Source: Terasakiella brassicae
GTDB lineage: Bacteria > Pseudomonadota > Alphaproteobacteria > Rhodospirillales > Terasakiellaceae
Direction of reading: 5' to 3'
DNA length: 64,000 bases
NCBI RefSeq assembly: GCF_014641495.1
Contig: NZ_BMHV01000003.1
Span: forward strand, 1 to 64,000
Below are positions 34,304-43,382 of this stretch, in pieces (position 1 is the stretch's first letter; every line of letters starts with the position of its first letter). The position numbers and the translations under genes are program-made. Below the pieces are notes generated by a model. The model searched no databases, was not told the origin of the DNA, and saw only the letters and a program-made list of their open reading frames with translations.

Positions 34304-35092
34304 TTATCGTTTGAAAGTCACAAGGGATGACTGGTATTTCAGGTAAATGCGCCGAAAGGTTCCATCATCAATCAAGCTTTGTGCCGCTTTTTTCAAATCC
34401 TCAAGGCCTTCACGTTGTACAAATTGGTTCGAGGCCTGAACCCATCCTTGCAATCGGTCCAGTTCAAAGGGGGTATCAAAGTCGGAACTGGTGCTTAGGC
34501 CTGTGCGAACGGCATTGTAGGCAAGGCTTTGTTCTGTACCGACAACCGCGTCAACGCGTCCAGCTTTAAACAAAAGCATGGAATGGGCATAATCCATTGA
34601 GGGGACGATGTTGAGGTTTTCCTGTTCTGCAAATTTACCCCCGACCTTCAAACCGCGTGCAACGGTTAAGCTGAGGTTTTGGAGGTCTTGATAACTTGTT
34701 ATGTTTATTCCTTTGCGGGGCCAGACAACGGTTCGAAAATCAATACCGACATTGACAATCGGGACGGTAATTTTTTCAGAATAAGGGGTGCGCAGAACGA
34801 TGGAAAAGTCAGCTTTGCCATATTCCAGTGATTTGAACAATCGTGCCATTGGAACAATCCTGTTCTCACTTTTGCGTCCCATACGTTCGGCAATGGCATT
34901 GGCCCATTCAAAACAAATCCCCTTGGAAATACCGTCATTTGTTTTATAGCCCCAAGGCGGCAAGGGCAGGGTTGCAATACGTAACGGCGGTTTTTCTTGT
35001 GCGTGAACGCTGTGCATTCCCCATGCAAAGACGCAGACCAGCAAGGCAAGGGATACTGATAAAAATCGTTTGATATATAAACGAATGGTCAT
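34304..35092 (-). CDS. Periplasmic family-3 solute-binding-like protein
   Basis: The 262-residue protein has a signal peptide (LSVSLALLVCVFAWG, ending near VHAQ) and a family-3 solute-binding fold: LRIATLPLPPWGYKTNDG, GICFEWANAIAERMG and DLQNLSLTVARGLKVGG. It resembles the amino-acid binding subgroup that often occurs without transport partners in marine Alphaproteobacteria. The ligand is unknown. It lies alone between efp and thiE, on the same strand as both. Confidence 0.8.
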   Translation of the reverse strand: MTIRLYIKRFLSVSLALLVCVFAWGMHSVHAQEKPPLRIATLPLPPWGYKTNDGISKGICFEWANAIAERMGRKSENRIVPMARLFKSLEYGKADFSIVLRTPYSEKITVPIVNVGIDFRTVVWPRKGINITSYQDLQNLSLTVARGLKVGGKFAEQENLNIVPSMDYAHSMLLFKAGRVDAVVGTEQSLAYNAVRTGLSTSSDFDTPFELDRLQGWVQASNQFVQREGLEDLKKAAQSLIDDGTFRRIYLKYQSSLVTFKR

Positions 35093-35141
35093 TGTTTTTG
35101 CAGTTTCTCAAGAGGGGGGATTATTTTTGCCTCATTGTAGA

Positions 35142-35759
35142 TTATTCGCACAGCTTGTTAAAGTGTTTTACCGCGTGTTCTACGCCTTTAGGATGGTTCC
35201 AAATACCACCGCATACGGCAAGGAAATCTGCTCCCGCTTCGATTAATGGTGTGGCATTGTCCGTTGTGATGCCACCAATGGCAACGCAGGGGATTTCAAA
35301 CATGGTTGTCCACCATTCCAAAATCCAGGGTTCCGCCTTTGATTTAGGTTGCTTGGTATCGGTCGGATAGAAGGCACCAAAGGCCACATAATCGGCCCCT
35401 TGTTCACCTGCGATCATGGCAAGATGTTTGGAATCGTGGCAGGTGACACCGACAATGGCATCTTTCCCCATAATCTCGCGTGCCTTTTTATATGGTGTGT
35501 CATCCTGTCCGATATGAACACCATCGCAGCCCATTTCCTTGGCAAGGTCGGGGCGGTCATTGAGCACAAATGCGATATCGCGGTCCTGTACAAGCGGTTG
35601 AAGTTTTTCACATGCACGGCGGACTGTATCGTCATCGACATCTTTCAGGCGCAGTTGAACGCAGGCGATTTCGCCGCTATCTAGTGCCGTAACAAGGGTG
35701 TCGGCAAAAATATCCAAATCAATTCTGGGCGGTGTAATCAAATAAAGCTGCGTATTCAT
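35142..35759 (-). CDS. thiE: Thiamine-phosphate synthase
   Basis: The protein has 205 residues from the ATG at 35759. It shows LYLITPPR at the start, CVQLRLKDVDDD near 33-44, DGVHIGQDD near 91-99, GVTCHDSKH and IGGITTDNATPLIEAGADFLAVCGGI, all typical of the ThiE barrel. In place of the usual Q-x-R-x-K substrate motif it has QLRLKD, a common ThiE form. It joins the pyrimidine and thiazole halves of thiamine. The pyrimidine kinase thiD is elsewhere in this window at 56869. Confidence 0.92.
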   Translation of the reverse strand: MNTQLYLITPPRIDLDIFADTLVTALDSGEIACVQLRLKDVDDDTVRRACEKLQPLVQDRDIAFVLNDRPDLAKEMGCDGVHIGQDDTPYKKAREIMGKDAIVGVTCHDSKHLAMIAGEQGADYVAFGAFYPTDTKQPKSKAEPWILEWWTTMFEIPCVAIGGITTDNATPLIEAGADFLAVCGGIWNHPKGVEHAVKHFNKLCE

Positions 35760-35842
35760 GTTGATCCTGCTTTGCTGGCATATGCCAGAACCTTGTGTGC
35801 CGCGCATTGGGGACAGTTGTTGAAATAATAACCTTTCTATAG

Positions 35843-35868
35843 CAAAAAAGGGGACGAAAATCGCCCCC
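35843..35868 (-). terminator. Intrinsic terminator after gap
   Basis: On the minus strand GGGGGCGA pairs with TCGTCCCC (35850-35868, one G-U pair), with a short loop and a six-base T tract (35844-35849). It lies about 30 bases after the gap stop. Confidence 0.8.
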
Positions 35869-35897
35869 TACTTCACCCAATTCGCGATAACAGTGAT

Positions 35898-36908
35898 TTA
35901 CAGGCCGGTTTTGGCCATTGCAAGGGCCGTATCCAGCATCCGACAGGAAAACCCCCATTCGTTATCATACCAGGATAAGACCCGTACCAAAGTTCCCCCC
36001 ATAACGGTTGTTTGGGTCAAATCAAAACAGGAGGAATGTGGATTATGGTTAAAATCAATGGACACCAGTGGCGCATCATATGCCCCTAAGACTCCTTTCA
36101 TACGTCCTTGAGCAGCCTCAAGGATGGCTGCATGTATTTCTTCTGTACTTGTCGGGCGGGACGCATCGAACGTTAAATCAATCATGGATACATTGGGGGT
36201 TGGGACGCGAATGGCACATCCGTCCAGTTTACCGGCGAGTTCCGGCAAAACCAGACCAACCGCCTTGGCGGCCCCGGTTGATGTCGGGATCATGGAAACC
36301 GCACCGGCACGGGCACGGCGCATGTCTTTGTGCAGCATATCGACCATTCGTTGACCACCGGTGTAGGCGTGAACGGTGGTCATATATCCTTTTTCAATAC
36401 CGACGGCTTTGTTCAATACATCGGCAACCGGGGCCAGACAATTGGTGGTGCAGGAGGCATTGGAAACGACTTTATGATGGTTGGTTAATTGATCGTGATT
36501 GACACCGTAAACAACCGTCAGGTCGGCGTCTTTTCCGGGGGCGGAGATCAAGACCTTTTTGGCCCCGGCGTCAAGATGGGCCTGCGCTTCGTCACGGGTC
36601 TTGAAAATCCCGGTACATTCAAAGACGATATCAATGTTCATCTCTGCCCAAGGGAGATTTACCGGGTTGGGTTCGGAGGTAAATTTAATCGCTGTCCCGT
36701 CAATGAGAATAGCGTTATCGGTGGTGGAAACCTCGGACGATAAAATACCGTGAACGGAGTCGTATTTCAGGAGATGTGCATTGGAGTCAACCGGACCGAG
36801 ATCGTTAATCGCAACGATTTCAAGGTCGCTTCGCCCACTTTCAATGAGGGCGCGTAAGCAAAGACGTCCAATCCGGCCGAAACCGTTAATCGCCACGCGA
36901 ATAGCCAT
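35898..36908 (-). CDS. gap: Glyceraldehyde-3-phosphate dehydrogenase, class I
   Basis: The protein has 336 residues from the ATG at 36908, with GGAGG upstream. It has the NAD-binding RVAINGFGRIGRLCLRALIE and the catalytic Cys in SNASCTTNCLAP near residue 151. SWYDNEWGFSCRMLD occurs near the end. The conserved Asp after VAIN (INDLG) favours NAD over NADP. No pgk or tkt is adjacent. It has its own terminator. Confidence 0.97.
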   Translation of the reverse strand: MAIRVAINGFGRIGRLCLRALIESGRSDLEIVAINDLGPVDSNAHLLKYDSVHGILSSEVSTTDNAILIDGTAIKFTSEPNPVNLPWAEMNIDIVFECTGIFKTRDEAQAHLDAGAKKVLISAPGKDADLTVVYGVNHDQLTNHHKVVSNASCTTNCLAPVADVLNKAVGIEKGYMTTVHAYTGGQRMVDMLHKDMRRARAGAVSMIPTSTGAAKAVGLVLPELAGKLDGCAIRVPTPNVSMIDLTFDASRPTSTEEIHAAILEAAQGRMKGVLGAYDAPLVSIDFNHNPHSSCFDLTQTTVMGGTLVRVLSWYDNEWGFSCRMLDTALAMAKTGL

Positions 36909-37102
36909 TGTATCCTCCATATCCATTTATAAAAACCTAATATTTTATAGCACGTTAGCCAATGTCAAAACCAGCACTGAGTTGCGCGAAAGTGAATAGA
37001 TAAGCATTGTATTCGTGACTTTTGTTTTTGATGGAGTCGCTTGGGGCTTGCTCAATGTCATATTTTTTGTCATTACCTTAGCCTTGGAATTTCTCAGCAT
37101 AC

Positions 37103-37501
37103 ATGAAATGGGGTTCGTCCTTGTCTGTTTCTGCACAAGTATCACCGCGTATTCTTTCTGCGTTTGATCGACTTGAAAAAGCCGTTCTGGTTCTGGAACA
37201 GGCTTGCGAGTCGCAAAGCACAAAGGTCGATGCGGCACAGGTTGAGGTTTTGCAGAACCAGATTGAAGGATTGAAGCAGGATAATCTGGCGCTGTCCGAA
37301 GCACTGGAAGCGTATAGCGAGGCAGATTACGATACGCAGTTTGAAGAACTGAAAGACAAGATTTCAGTGCTCGAAGATAATAATCAGGCCCTCAGCGTCC
37401 AAAATGAAACCTTGCATGAAATAAAAAGTGATTTTGCCACGCGTCTGGAAAAATTGATCGGCAATGTCCAGCAAATTCTGGATGAAGAGGAGGACGAATA
37501 A
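37103..37501 (+). CDS. Coiled-coil protein coupled to ZapA
   Basis: The 132-residue protein is mostly a coiled coil from about 18 to 130, with leucine heptads (ILSAFDRLEKAVLVLEQ; LQNQIEGLKQDNLALSEALE) and an acidic end (DEEEDE). It ends on the base where the zapA ATG begins (TAATG at 37498-37502), so translation is likely coupled. Its size and coiled-coil nature resemble the division helper ZapB, but no sequence family can be claimed. DUF4164-type proteins occupy this spot in other Alphaproteobacteria. Confidence 0.65.
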   Translation: MKWGSSLSVSAQVSPRILSAFDRLEKAVLVLEQACESQSTKVDAAQVEVLQNQIEGLKQDNLALSEALEAYSEADYDTQFEELKDKISVLEDNNQALSVQNETLHEIKSDFATRLEKLIGNVQQILDEEEDE

Positions 37502-37908
37502 TGGCTTCAGTCGCTGTTACCATTAATGGTCGCCGTTACGAGATTGCCTGTGAAGAAGGTCAGGAAGCGCAGCTTTCCCGATTGGGACGTTATGTGGATG
37601 ACCGTGTGCGCCAATTGGCGGCTGCGGTTGGTCAGTTGGGCGATACACGCTTGATGGTGATGACCAGTTTGTTGCTGGCAGATGAACTGAGCGATAAAAA
37701 CGACGAGCTTGAAACCTATAAGGTGGAACATAGTGTCGCCGTTCGGGAACGCAAAGACGAGATGATTGTTCAAAAACTGGATCGCCTGACACAAAAAATC
37801 ACGGAAATTGCGCAAATCATGGATGATGTCGATCGTGTTGAGGTGAGCAGCAATGTTGAAGCAATTGTTCACAATGAAGATGAGTTGGACGATCCTTCTG
37901 CGCAATAG
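37501..37908 (+). CDS. zapA: Cell division protein ZapA
   Basis: The 135-residue protein opens ASVAVTINGRRYEIACEEGQEAQLSRL, the ZapA start. It continues with AAAVGQLGDTRLMVMTSLLLADELSD and a C-terminal coiled coil. ZapA cross-links FtsZ filaments at midcell. The following 6S RNA and cyclo-ligase gene reproduce the conserved zapA-ssrS-ygfA order. Confidence 0.92.
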   Translation: MASVAVTINGRRYEIACEEGQEAQLSRLGRYVDDRVRQLAAAVGQLGDTRLMVMTSLLLADELSDKNDELETYKVEHSVAVRERKDEMIVQKLDRLTQKITEIAQIMDDVDRVEVSSNVEAIVHNEDELDDPSAQ

Positions 37909-37911
37909 GGC

Positions 37912-37940
37912 GTGACAATTCAAGAAAGACTGACTATATA
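37912..37940 (+). promoter_or_regulatory. Promoter of 6S RNA
   Basis: GTGACA (37912-37917) and TATATA (37935-37940) are separated by exactly 17 bases. The predicted start near 37947 is where the closing stem of 6S RNA begins. Confidence 0.7.
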
Positions 37941-37946
37941 GCCCAA

Positions 37947-38111
37947 GGTGAAGCTGCGAAGTGCGTCGGTGTTCAAGAATCCCCGGGGCCAATAATGAAA
38001 CCATCGGGAGCTGTCCCTGTCCACCTCGTGGGGTGGTTACACGGCGCCCACCTGCTTTGGCAGGCCTATGGTGGATCTAGTCAACATTACGGCTTATGTG
38101 GCTTCACCCAC
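37947..38111 (+). ncRNA. ssrS: 6S RNA
   Basis: The RNA is about 165 bases. Its ends pair: GGTGAAGC at 37947-37954 with GCTTCACC at 38101-38108. Between them, several elements match the alphaproteobacterial 6S consensus, including GGGAGCTGTCCCTG near 38008, CACCTCGTGGGGTGGT near 38022 and ACGGCGCCCACCTGC near 38041. 6S RNA mimics an open promoter, binds sigma70 RNA polymerase and is used in stationary phase. The location between zapA and a 5-formyltetrahydrofolate cyclo-ligase gene is the conserved one. The exact ends are estimates. Confidence 0.9.
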
Positions 38112-38136
38112 GCCGTCAAATCCAACGAGGTGATGC

Positions 38137-38700
38137 GTGGATTCTTTAAAGGAAGAAAAAAATCGTCTGCGCTTGCGTATGCTATCGTTACGCAAAGGGA
38201 TCAATAAGCCGGAACTTTCCTCGCTGTTGCAGCAAACGTTCTTGGGCGAAGATCATTTCAAATCTTATCAGAGGGTCGCGACCTACTGGCCTCTGTCCGG
38301 TGAACTTGATATCCGCGCGTTGTTGCCGTCTTTACAGGCGCGCGGGCAGGTTTGTGCGTTACCCGTTGTGTTGAACAAAAACACACCGTTGATTTTTCGC
38401 AAATGGTTGCCCGGTGATGTGTTGGTTGCGGGACCGCATGGGACACTCCATCCCCGCGAAGACGCACCGCTTGTTATCCCCGATTTGGTTCTTGTCCCCT
38501 TGTTGGCCTTTGATCTTCAAGGCGGACGTCTGGGGTTTGGCGGGGGGTATTATGATCGCACTTTGGCCAACTTGCCCACGGTTACCACGGTCGGAATTGC
38601 CTATGATGAACAGGCTGTGGATGATGTCCCGATGGATCGGCTGGATCAAAGAATGAACTGGATTGTTACGCCGACACGGGTTATTCACACCCAAGCGTGA
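38137..38700 (+). CDS. 5-formyltetrahydrofolate cyclo-ligase
   Basis: The protein has 187 residues. The GTG start at 38137 follows ACGAGG. It has the ATP-binding motif GGRLGFGGGYYDRTL near 130-144 and VPLLAFDLQGGRL just before. It converts 5-formyl-THF to methenyl-THF. The gene (ygfA/fau in other species) commonly follows 6S RNA and is probably transcribed by read-through from it. Its stop overlaps a possible GTG of the next frame. Confidence 0.93.
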   Translation: MDSLKEEKNRLRLRMLSLRKGINKPELSSLLQQTFLGEDHFKSYQRVATYWPLSGELDIRALLPSLQARGQVCALPVVLNKNTPLIFRKWLPGDVLVAGPHGTLHPREDAPLVIPDLVLVPLLAFDLQGGRLGFGGGYYDRTLANLPTVTTVGIAYDEQAVDDVPMDRLDQRMNWIVTPTRVIHTQA

Positions 38701-38723
38701 TTTTTGAAAAATGGACGAGATAT

Positions 38724-39536
38724 ATGCGTTTTCTTTATTGTGGTGATGTGATGGGCCGAAGCGGTCGAAAAGCAATTTTGGAACAAATTCCTCAATTGCG
38801 TGAGACACTCGGTCTGGATTTTGTCATCGTCAATGGTGAAAATTCTGCGCATGGGTTTGGCATTACCCGCAAGATTTGCGATGCCTTTTATGATGTTGGT
38901 GTTGATGTCATTACCACAGGAAATCATGCATGGGATCAGCGCGAGGTTATGAATTTCATTGACGATGAACCGCGCCTGTTACGCCCGTTGAATTACCCGG
39001 AAGGCACACCGGGGCGAGGCTTTCATGTCTATGAGATGAAAGATAATCGCCGTTTTTTTGTGGCACAAGTCATGGGCCGTTTGTTTATGGACCCGTTGGA
39101 TGATCCGTTTACCATGTTGTCTGCGGTGTTGGATAAGCATGTTCTGGGGCGTGACGTGCACGGCGCCTTGGTCGATATTCATGCCGAAGCAACCAGTGAA
39201 AAAATGGCGATGGGTCAATATTTGGATGGGCGTGTGTCGCTGGTGGCGGGAACGCATTCCCATATCCCAACGGCAGATGCGCAGATTTTACCAAACGGTA
39301 CGGCCTATCAAACCGATGTGGGGATGTGTGGCGATTATGACAGTGTAATCGGAATGGAAAAATCGGTCCCGATTGAACGTTTCACCAAGAAAATCAGTGG
39401 GCGTTTGACCCCGGCAGAAGGTCCGGCGACATTATGTGCCGTCTTTGTTGAAACCGATGATGAAACGGGTTTGGCCAAAATGGTTTCTCCGGTCAGGCTT
39501 GGCGGTCGTTTAATCGAAATTACCCCGACCTTGTAA
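38724..39536 (+). CDS. YmdB-type metallophosphoesterase (TIGR00282)
   Basis: The protein has 270 residues from the ATG at 38724, giving the family start MRFLYCGDVMGRSGRKAI. Metal ligands are in GDVMG, VNGENSAHGFGIT, TTGNHAWDQ and VAGTHSHIPTAD. DVHGALVDIHAEATSEK and TDVGMCGDYDSVIGM are family signatures. Bacillus YmdB is a phosphodiesterase acting on cyclic nucleotides and influencing biofilm. In Alphaproteobacteria it commonly follows the cyclo-ligase gene, as here. Confidence 0.92.
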   Translation: MRFLYCGDVMGRSGRKAILEQIPQLRETLGLDFVIVNGENSAHGFGITRKICDAFYDVGVDVITTGNHAWDQREVMNFIDDEPRLLRPLNYPEGTPGRGFHVYEMKDNRRFFVAQVMGRLFMDPLDDPFTMLSAVLDKHVLGRDVHGALVDIHAEATSEKMAMGQYLDGRVSLVAGTHSHIPTADAQILPNGTAYQTDVGMCGDYDSVIGMEKSVPIERFTKKISGRLTPAEGPATLCAVFVETDDETGLAKMVSPVRLGGRLIEITPTL

Positions 39537-39554
39537 TGAATTAAACAAAAAGAA

Positions 39555-39596
39555 AAGCCCCGATGACGGAATGTGCATCGGGGCTTGTTTATTTTT
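39555..39596 (+). terminator. Bidirectional intrinsic terminator
   Basis: AAGCCCCGATG (39555-39565) pairs perfectly with CATCGGGGCTT (39576-39586), followed by TGTTTATTTTT. A-rich sequence upstream gives a T tract on the other strand, so it also serves the chemoreceptor gene (stop at 39611). Confidence 0.9.
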
Positions 39597-39610
39597 AGGT
39601 GCTCGGCTTT

Positions 39611-41773
39611 TTAATTGCCGCGAACCTGTTGCAGGAATTTTTGAACAACGTCTTTCAATGCTGTTGCCTGAGAGTTCAGCCCGCTGGACGCTTCCAGCAC
39701 CATTTGTGAGGCTTTGCCCGTTTCGGCGGCGGCAAGGTTGACGTTTTCGATGTTTTTTGTCACATCGACCGTGCCGCTTGCGGCTTCCTGAACGTTTTTG
39801 GAAATCTCAATTGTTGCAGCGCCTTGTTCTTCAACGGCGATGGAAATGCTGCTGGAGATATCGTTGATGTTGTTGATCGTTTGACCGATGTTGGAAATGG
39901 CGCTGACCGCATCGGTGGTTGCCGATTGCATCGCATCAATTTGTTCGGTGATCTCTGCTGTGGCGCGTGCGGTCTGATCGGCAAGGTTTTTCACTTCGGA
40001 AGCCACAACCGCGAACCCTTTACCGGCTTCACCGGCACGGGCGGCTTCGATGGTGGCGTTCAAGGCCAGAAGGTTGGTCTGTTCAGCGATGGAGGTAATC
40101 AACTCGACAACCTCGCCCACCTTGTTGGCGGCAGCAGACAGGCTGCTGACGGTGTCTGTCGCCTGCTGGGCTTCATCCACGGCTTCCTGTGCAATCCCAC
40201 GCGATTGTTCGACCTGACGGGAAATTTCACTAATGGATGCGGACAGTTCTTCTGCGGCGGAAGCTACGGTTTGTACGTTACCGGTTGCCTGTTCGGCAGC
40301 TTGGGCAACGACACTGGATTGTTCCGATGTGGCGGCTGCGGTGCGCGACATACCTTGGGCGGTTGTTTCCATATCCTGTGCGGCAGTGCCAACGGCTTCC
40401 ACCACGCTGCTGACGGTGTTTTCGAAATTGTCAGCCATCTGGTTCAGGAAGGCACGTTGTTTTTCTTCACTACGGCGTTGGGTTTCTTCTTGTTCGTCGC
40501 GGAGTTTTTCAACTTCTTGTGCGTTTTTACGGAAGATACGCAAGGCTTCCGCCATTTCACCGACTTCGTCTTTGCGTTCATCTTCAAGGATTTTGACATC
40601 CAGATTACCCGCAGCGAGGGCGTGCATCACCTTGGTCATGGCAGAGATCGGGGTGGCGAGGTTGCGGGCAACGACAAGACCGATAACGATAATGACAAGC
40701 AGTGTGATCCCGGCAGCAACGATGATAAAGGTGCGCATGGTCCGCACGGGTTCCAGAACTTCATCTTCGGACATTTCAGCAACCACACCCCAATGCATGC
40801 CCATGAAATCCAGTGGCGCATAGGCTGCAAAGACATCTTCGCCTTTAAAGTTTTTGGTTTCTACGAGACCGGATTCACCTTTAAGCGCGGCGTTTACAGC
40901 TTGGTTACTGATTTTTTGCTTAATTATGGTCTTTTCTTTGACCAGACGCAGGTCACTGCGCAACAAGTTGTCTTTCCCAATAATATAAGTTTCACCGGTG
41001 TTGCCAAGCCCGCGCGGGTTTTGCATAACCTGATCGATTCGTTTAATCGGCATGCGTACGATCAATGCACCGACGAAGGCATCTTCTTCGTTTTTCACCG
41101 GACTTCCCATAAAGCTGGCAGCTTCGTTATTATCCGCTTCATAGGCGGCAAAGTCTGTCATGGTAACAAAACCGTTGTTGTCGCCATTTTCCTTAATTTC
41201 TTTGAAAATCTTGGCTAAGTCGGTGTCTTTCCATTTTCCATTTTCAAGGTTGGTTGCAAAATCTTTCGCTTTGTAAACGGAATAAATAACGTTGCCTTTG
41301 GCATCGACAATAAACAAGTCGTGATAGGCGCGCGATTTGGCAAGCGGCTGGAACCATGCATGATAACGTTGATGTGTGTCATGGTAGGCGTCTTCACTTT
41401 GTCCGCGTGTCAGTTTGTCGCGCTCCTTGGCAGTATTGGAATTATCTTCAATATATTCCTTCTGCAAAAATGCGGTGGCATCGCCATATTCGGCACCGAT
41501 ATCTTCATAGTCAACAGCCAGTTCAACCAAGGCATTTTTTACCATTTGGTTGCTGGATAAAATCCCTAAGTCCTGATGTATCCCTTCCATCAAAGACGTG
41601 ATGGAATGCGTACGGCTGTCGATAAGGGTTTGCATGCTGTCGTCAGCGGCAATTCGCATATTGTCGGCCGATTTGGTATAGGCAAGCAGTCCTGTGATCA
41701 GGATCGAAGCAAGCGCGAGAATGACGATGATAGCGGGGAGTTTGACTGAGATTTTGACGTTTGACAGTGACAT
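39611..41773 (-). CDS. Methyl-accepting chemotaxis protein
   Basis: The 720-residue protein has a first membrane helix at about 12-32 and a periplasmic double-Cache-like sensor (about 35-355, with [21 protein letters not shown] and [20 protein letters not shown]). A second helix lies at about 360-382. HAMP follows at about 383-437, then a helical signalling domain with the CheA/CheW hairpin ([20 protein letters not shown], then [17 protein letters not shown]). There is no C-terminal CheR/CheB pentapeptide. No che or fla genes are near, so it is an isolated receptor. The periplasmic domain's ligand is unknown. Confidence 0.95.
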   Translation of the reverse strand: MSLSNVKISVKLPAIIVILALASILITGLLAYTKSADNMRIAADDSMQTLIDSRTHSITSLMEGIHQDLGILSSNQMVKNALVELAVDYEDIGAEYGDATAFLQKEYIEDNSNTAKERDKLTRGQSEDAYHDTHQRYHAWFQPLAKSRAYHDLFIVDAKGNVIYSVYKAKDFATNLENGKWKDTDLAKIFKEIKENGDNNGFVTMTDFAAYEADNNEAASFMGSPVKNEEDAFVGALIVRMPIKRIDQVMQNPRGLGNTGETYIIGKDNLLRSDLRLVKEKTIIKQKISNQAVNAALKGESGLVETKNFKGEDVFAAYAPLDFMGMHWGVVAEMSEDEVLEPVRTMRTFIIVAAGITLLVIIVIGLVVARNLATPISAMTKVMHALAAGNLDVKILEDERKDEVGEMAEALRIFRKNAQEVEKLRDEQEETQRRSEEKQRAFLNQMADNFENTVSSVVEAVGTAAQDMETTAQGMSRTAAATSEQSSVVAQAAEQATGNVQTVASAAEELSASISEISRQVEQSRGIAQEAVDEAQQATDTVSSLSAAANKVGEVVELITSIAEQTNLLALNATIEAARAGEAGKGFAVVASEVKNLADQTARATAEITEQIDAMQSATTDAVSAISNIGQTINNINDISSSISIAVEEQGAATIEISKNVQEAASGTVDVTKNIENVNLAAAETGKASQMVLEASSGLNSQATALKDVVQKFLQQVRGN

Positions 41774-42134
41774 TATCTTTTCCGATCTTTGGTTTCGGCC
41801 AACCTGTTATTGCAGCTTACTGCTTTTGGTCGAATTACCCCAAGGGATATTTCGCAAAATTCGGAACTATTTATGGCATAAGAAACCGTACATATGATAG
41901 GGAAAATTTTCTTTTTCTGTGAATCGGAAAGGTATATTTTTCATACAGTTAATGCGTATTATCTTTTTGTGTCTATACTTAAGGGTGATTCATTGTTGAT
42001 AAATTGATACTTTAGTTAAAAATGGGAAATGTTCGAAGCTGCACATTGTTTGTTGTTGCCAAGATGTGCTAATAGAATGTCAGAGATGGATTTCTCGTCA
42101 TTTTCAGAAAAGTTAAGGATTAAATGTAGGAACC
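41774..42134. other. Divergent intergenic region between the chemoreceptor gene and yebC
   Basis: No ORF or RNA structure was seen in these 361 bases. On the minus strand TAAG (41816-41819) and GCCGAAAC (41792-41799) lie 16 bases apart and loosely resemble a flagellar sigma28 promoter for the chemoreceptor. No clear yebC promoter was identified. Confidence 0.35.
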
Positions 42135-42884
42135 ATGGCTGGTCATTCCAAGTTTAAAAATATCATGCATCGCAAAGGCGCACAGGACAAAAAGCGCGCC
42201 AAAGAATTTGCCAAACTGTCAAAAGAAATTATGGTTGCCGCCGGGATGGGCACACCTGATCCCGATATGAACCCGCGCTTGCGTACAGCGATTGCTGCGG
42301 CGAAAGGGGCGTCCATGCCGAAGGACAATATCGAACGGGCCATTAAAAAAGGTTCCGGCGAGATGGATGGCGATAATTTCGTTGAAATGCGTTACGAAGG
42401 CTACGGCCCCGGCGGTGTTGCGGTTATTGTGGAATGCCTGACCGACAATAAAAACCGGACAGCTTCCGATGTGCGCTCGACTTTTTCAAAACGCGGCGGA
42501 AATCTGGGTGAAACCGGTTCTGTTGCCTTCAGTTTCGAGCGTCGCGGCCTGATCACATATCCGCTGGATGTTGCCGATGGGGATGCAATGTTTGAAGCTG
42601 CCCTAGAGGCTGGTGCGACCGAAGTGGAAACAACGGACGAAGCCCACGAAATTTCGTGTGAACCCGATGAGCTGCATGCGGTTCTGGATGAATTGGTCAA
42701 ACAGTTTGGTGACTCAAAAGGGGCGGCACTGGATTGGAAACCGACCAACACGACCGAACTGGATGCCGACAAGGCGCAAAGCCTTATGGGACTGGTTGAA
42801 GCGTTGGAAGATCTGGACGATGTTCAGGATGTCTTCACCAATATGGAAGTTTCTGACGAGGTCATGGCAAGTCTGGCGGGCTAG
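42135..42884 (+). CDS. yebC: YebC/PmpR family DNA-binding protein
   Basis: The 249-residue protein opens [21 protein letters not shown], the nearly invariant YebC start, with [20 protein letters not shown] near 96-115. YebC proteins act as transcriptional regulators, and some have been shown to help ribosomes over proline stretches. It starts the yebC-ruvCAB cluster. Confidence 0.95.
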   Translation: MAGHSKFKNIMHRKGAQDKKRAKEFAKLSKEIMVAAGMGTPDPDMNPRLRTAIAAAKGASMPKDNIERAIKKGSGEMDGDNFVEMRYEGYGPGGVAVIVECLTDNKNRTASDVRSTFSKRGGNLGETGSVAFSFERRGLITYPLDVADGDAMFEAALEAGATEVETTDEAHEISCEPDELHAVLDELVKQFGDSKGAALDWKPTNTTELDADKAQSLMGLVEALEDLDDVQDVFTNMEVSDEVMASLAG

Positions 42885-42887
42885 GCG

Positions 42888-43382
42888 ATGCGGATCGTGG
42901 GGCTGGACCCGGGATTGCGCATAACCGGATGGGGGATCATTGATATTGATGGGAACCGGATGCGGTGTATTGCCGATGGTGTCATTAAAACAGATTCCAA
43001 ACGCCCCTTGGCGGAAAGACTGGTACAGCTTTACGAAGGGATCGAAGATGTTCTCAAACGCTTCGGTCCCATCGAGGCGGCTGTGGAAGAAACATTCGTC
43101 AATAAAAACCCGAATTCGACATTGAAATTGGGACAGGCCCGTGGTGTCGTGATGTTGACACCGGCGCGTGCCGGATTATCTGTGTTTGAATATACACCCA
43201 ATCAGGTCAAAAAGACGGTGGTGGGGAGTGGACATGCGCAGAAAGAACAAGTTCAAATGATGGTGAAAACCTTGTTGCCAACCGCCCAAATCGAAATTGC
43301 AGATGCAGCAGATGCGTTGGCGGTGGCGATTTGTCATGCGCACAATCGCAATACGCCCGATAAATGGGGAGGGATCGCATGA
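42888..43382 (+). CDS. ruvC: Holliday junction resolvase RuvC
   Basis: The 164-residue protein has the catalytic acidic residues in RIVGLDPGLRITGWGIID (Asp7), VEETFVNKNPNSTLKLGQARG (Glu in the first part) and the C-terminal DAADALAVAICHAH. It cuts Holliday junctions held by RuvAB. The start is three bases after yebC, and the stop overlaps ruvA by four bases (ATGA). Confidence 0.96.
   Translation: MRIVGLDPGLRITGWGIIDIDGNRMRCIADGVIKTDSKRPLAERLVQLYEGIEDVLKRFGPIEAAVEETFVNKNPNSTLKLGQARGVVMLTPARAGLSVFEYTPNQVKKTVVGSGHAQKEQVQMMVKTLLPTAQIEIADAADALAVAICHAHNRNTPDKWGGIA

Noticed and set aside
39824-41218. 464-codon open frame on the plus strand across the chemoreceptor gene
   Set aside because: It is fully antisense to a clear MCP gene, has Cys/Phe/Gly/His-rich composition unlike a real protein and no ribosome binding site. 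Long antisense frames are expected from the codon bias.
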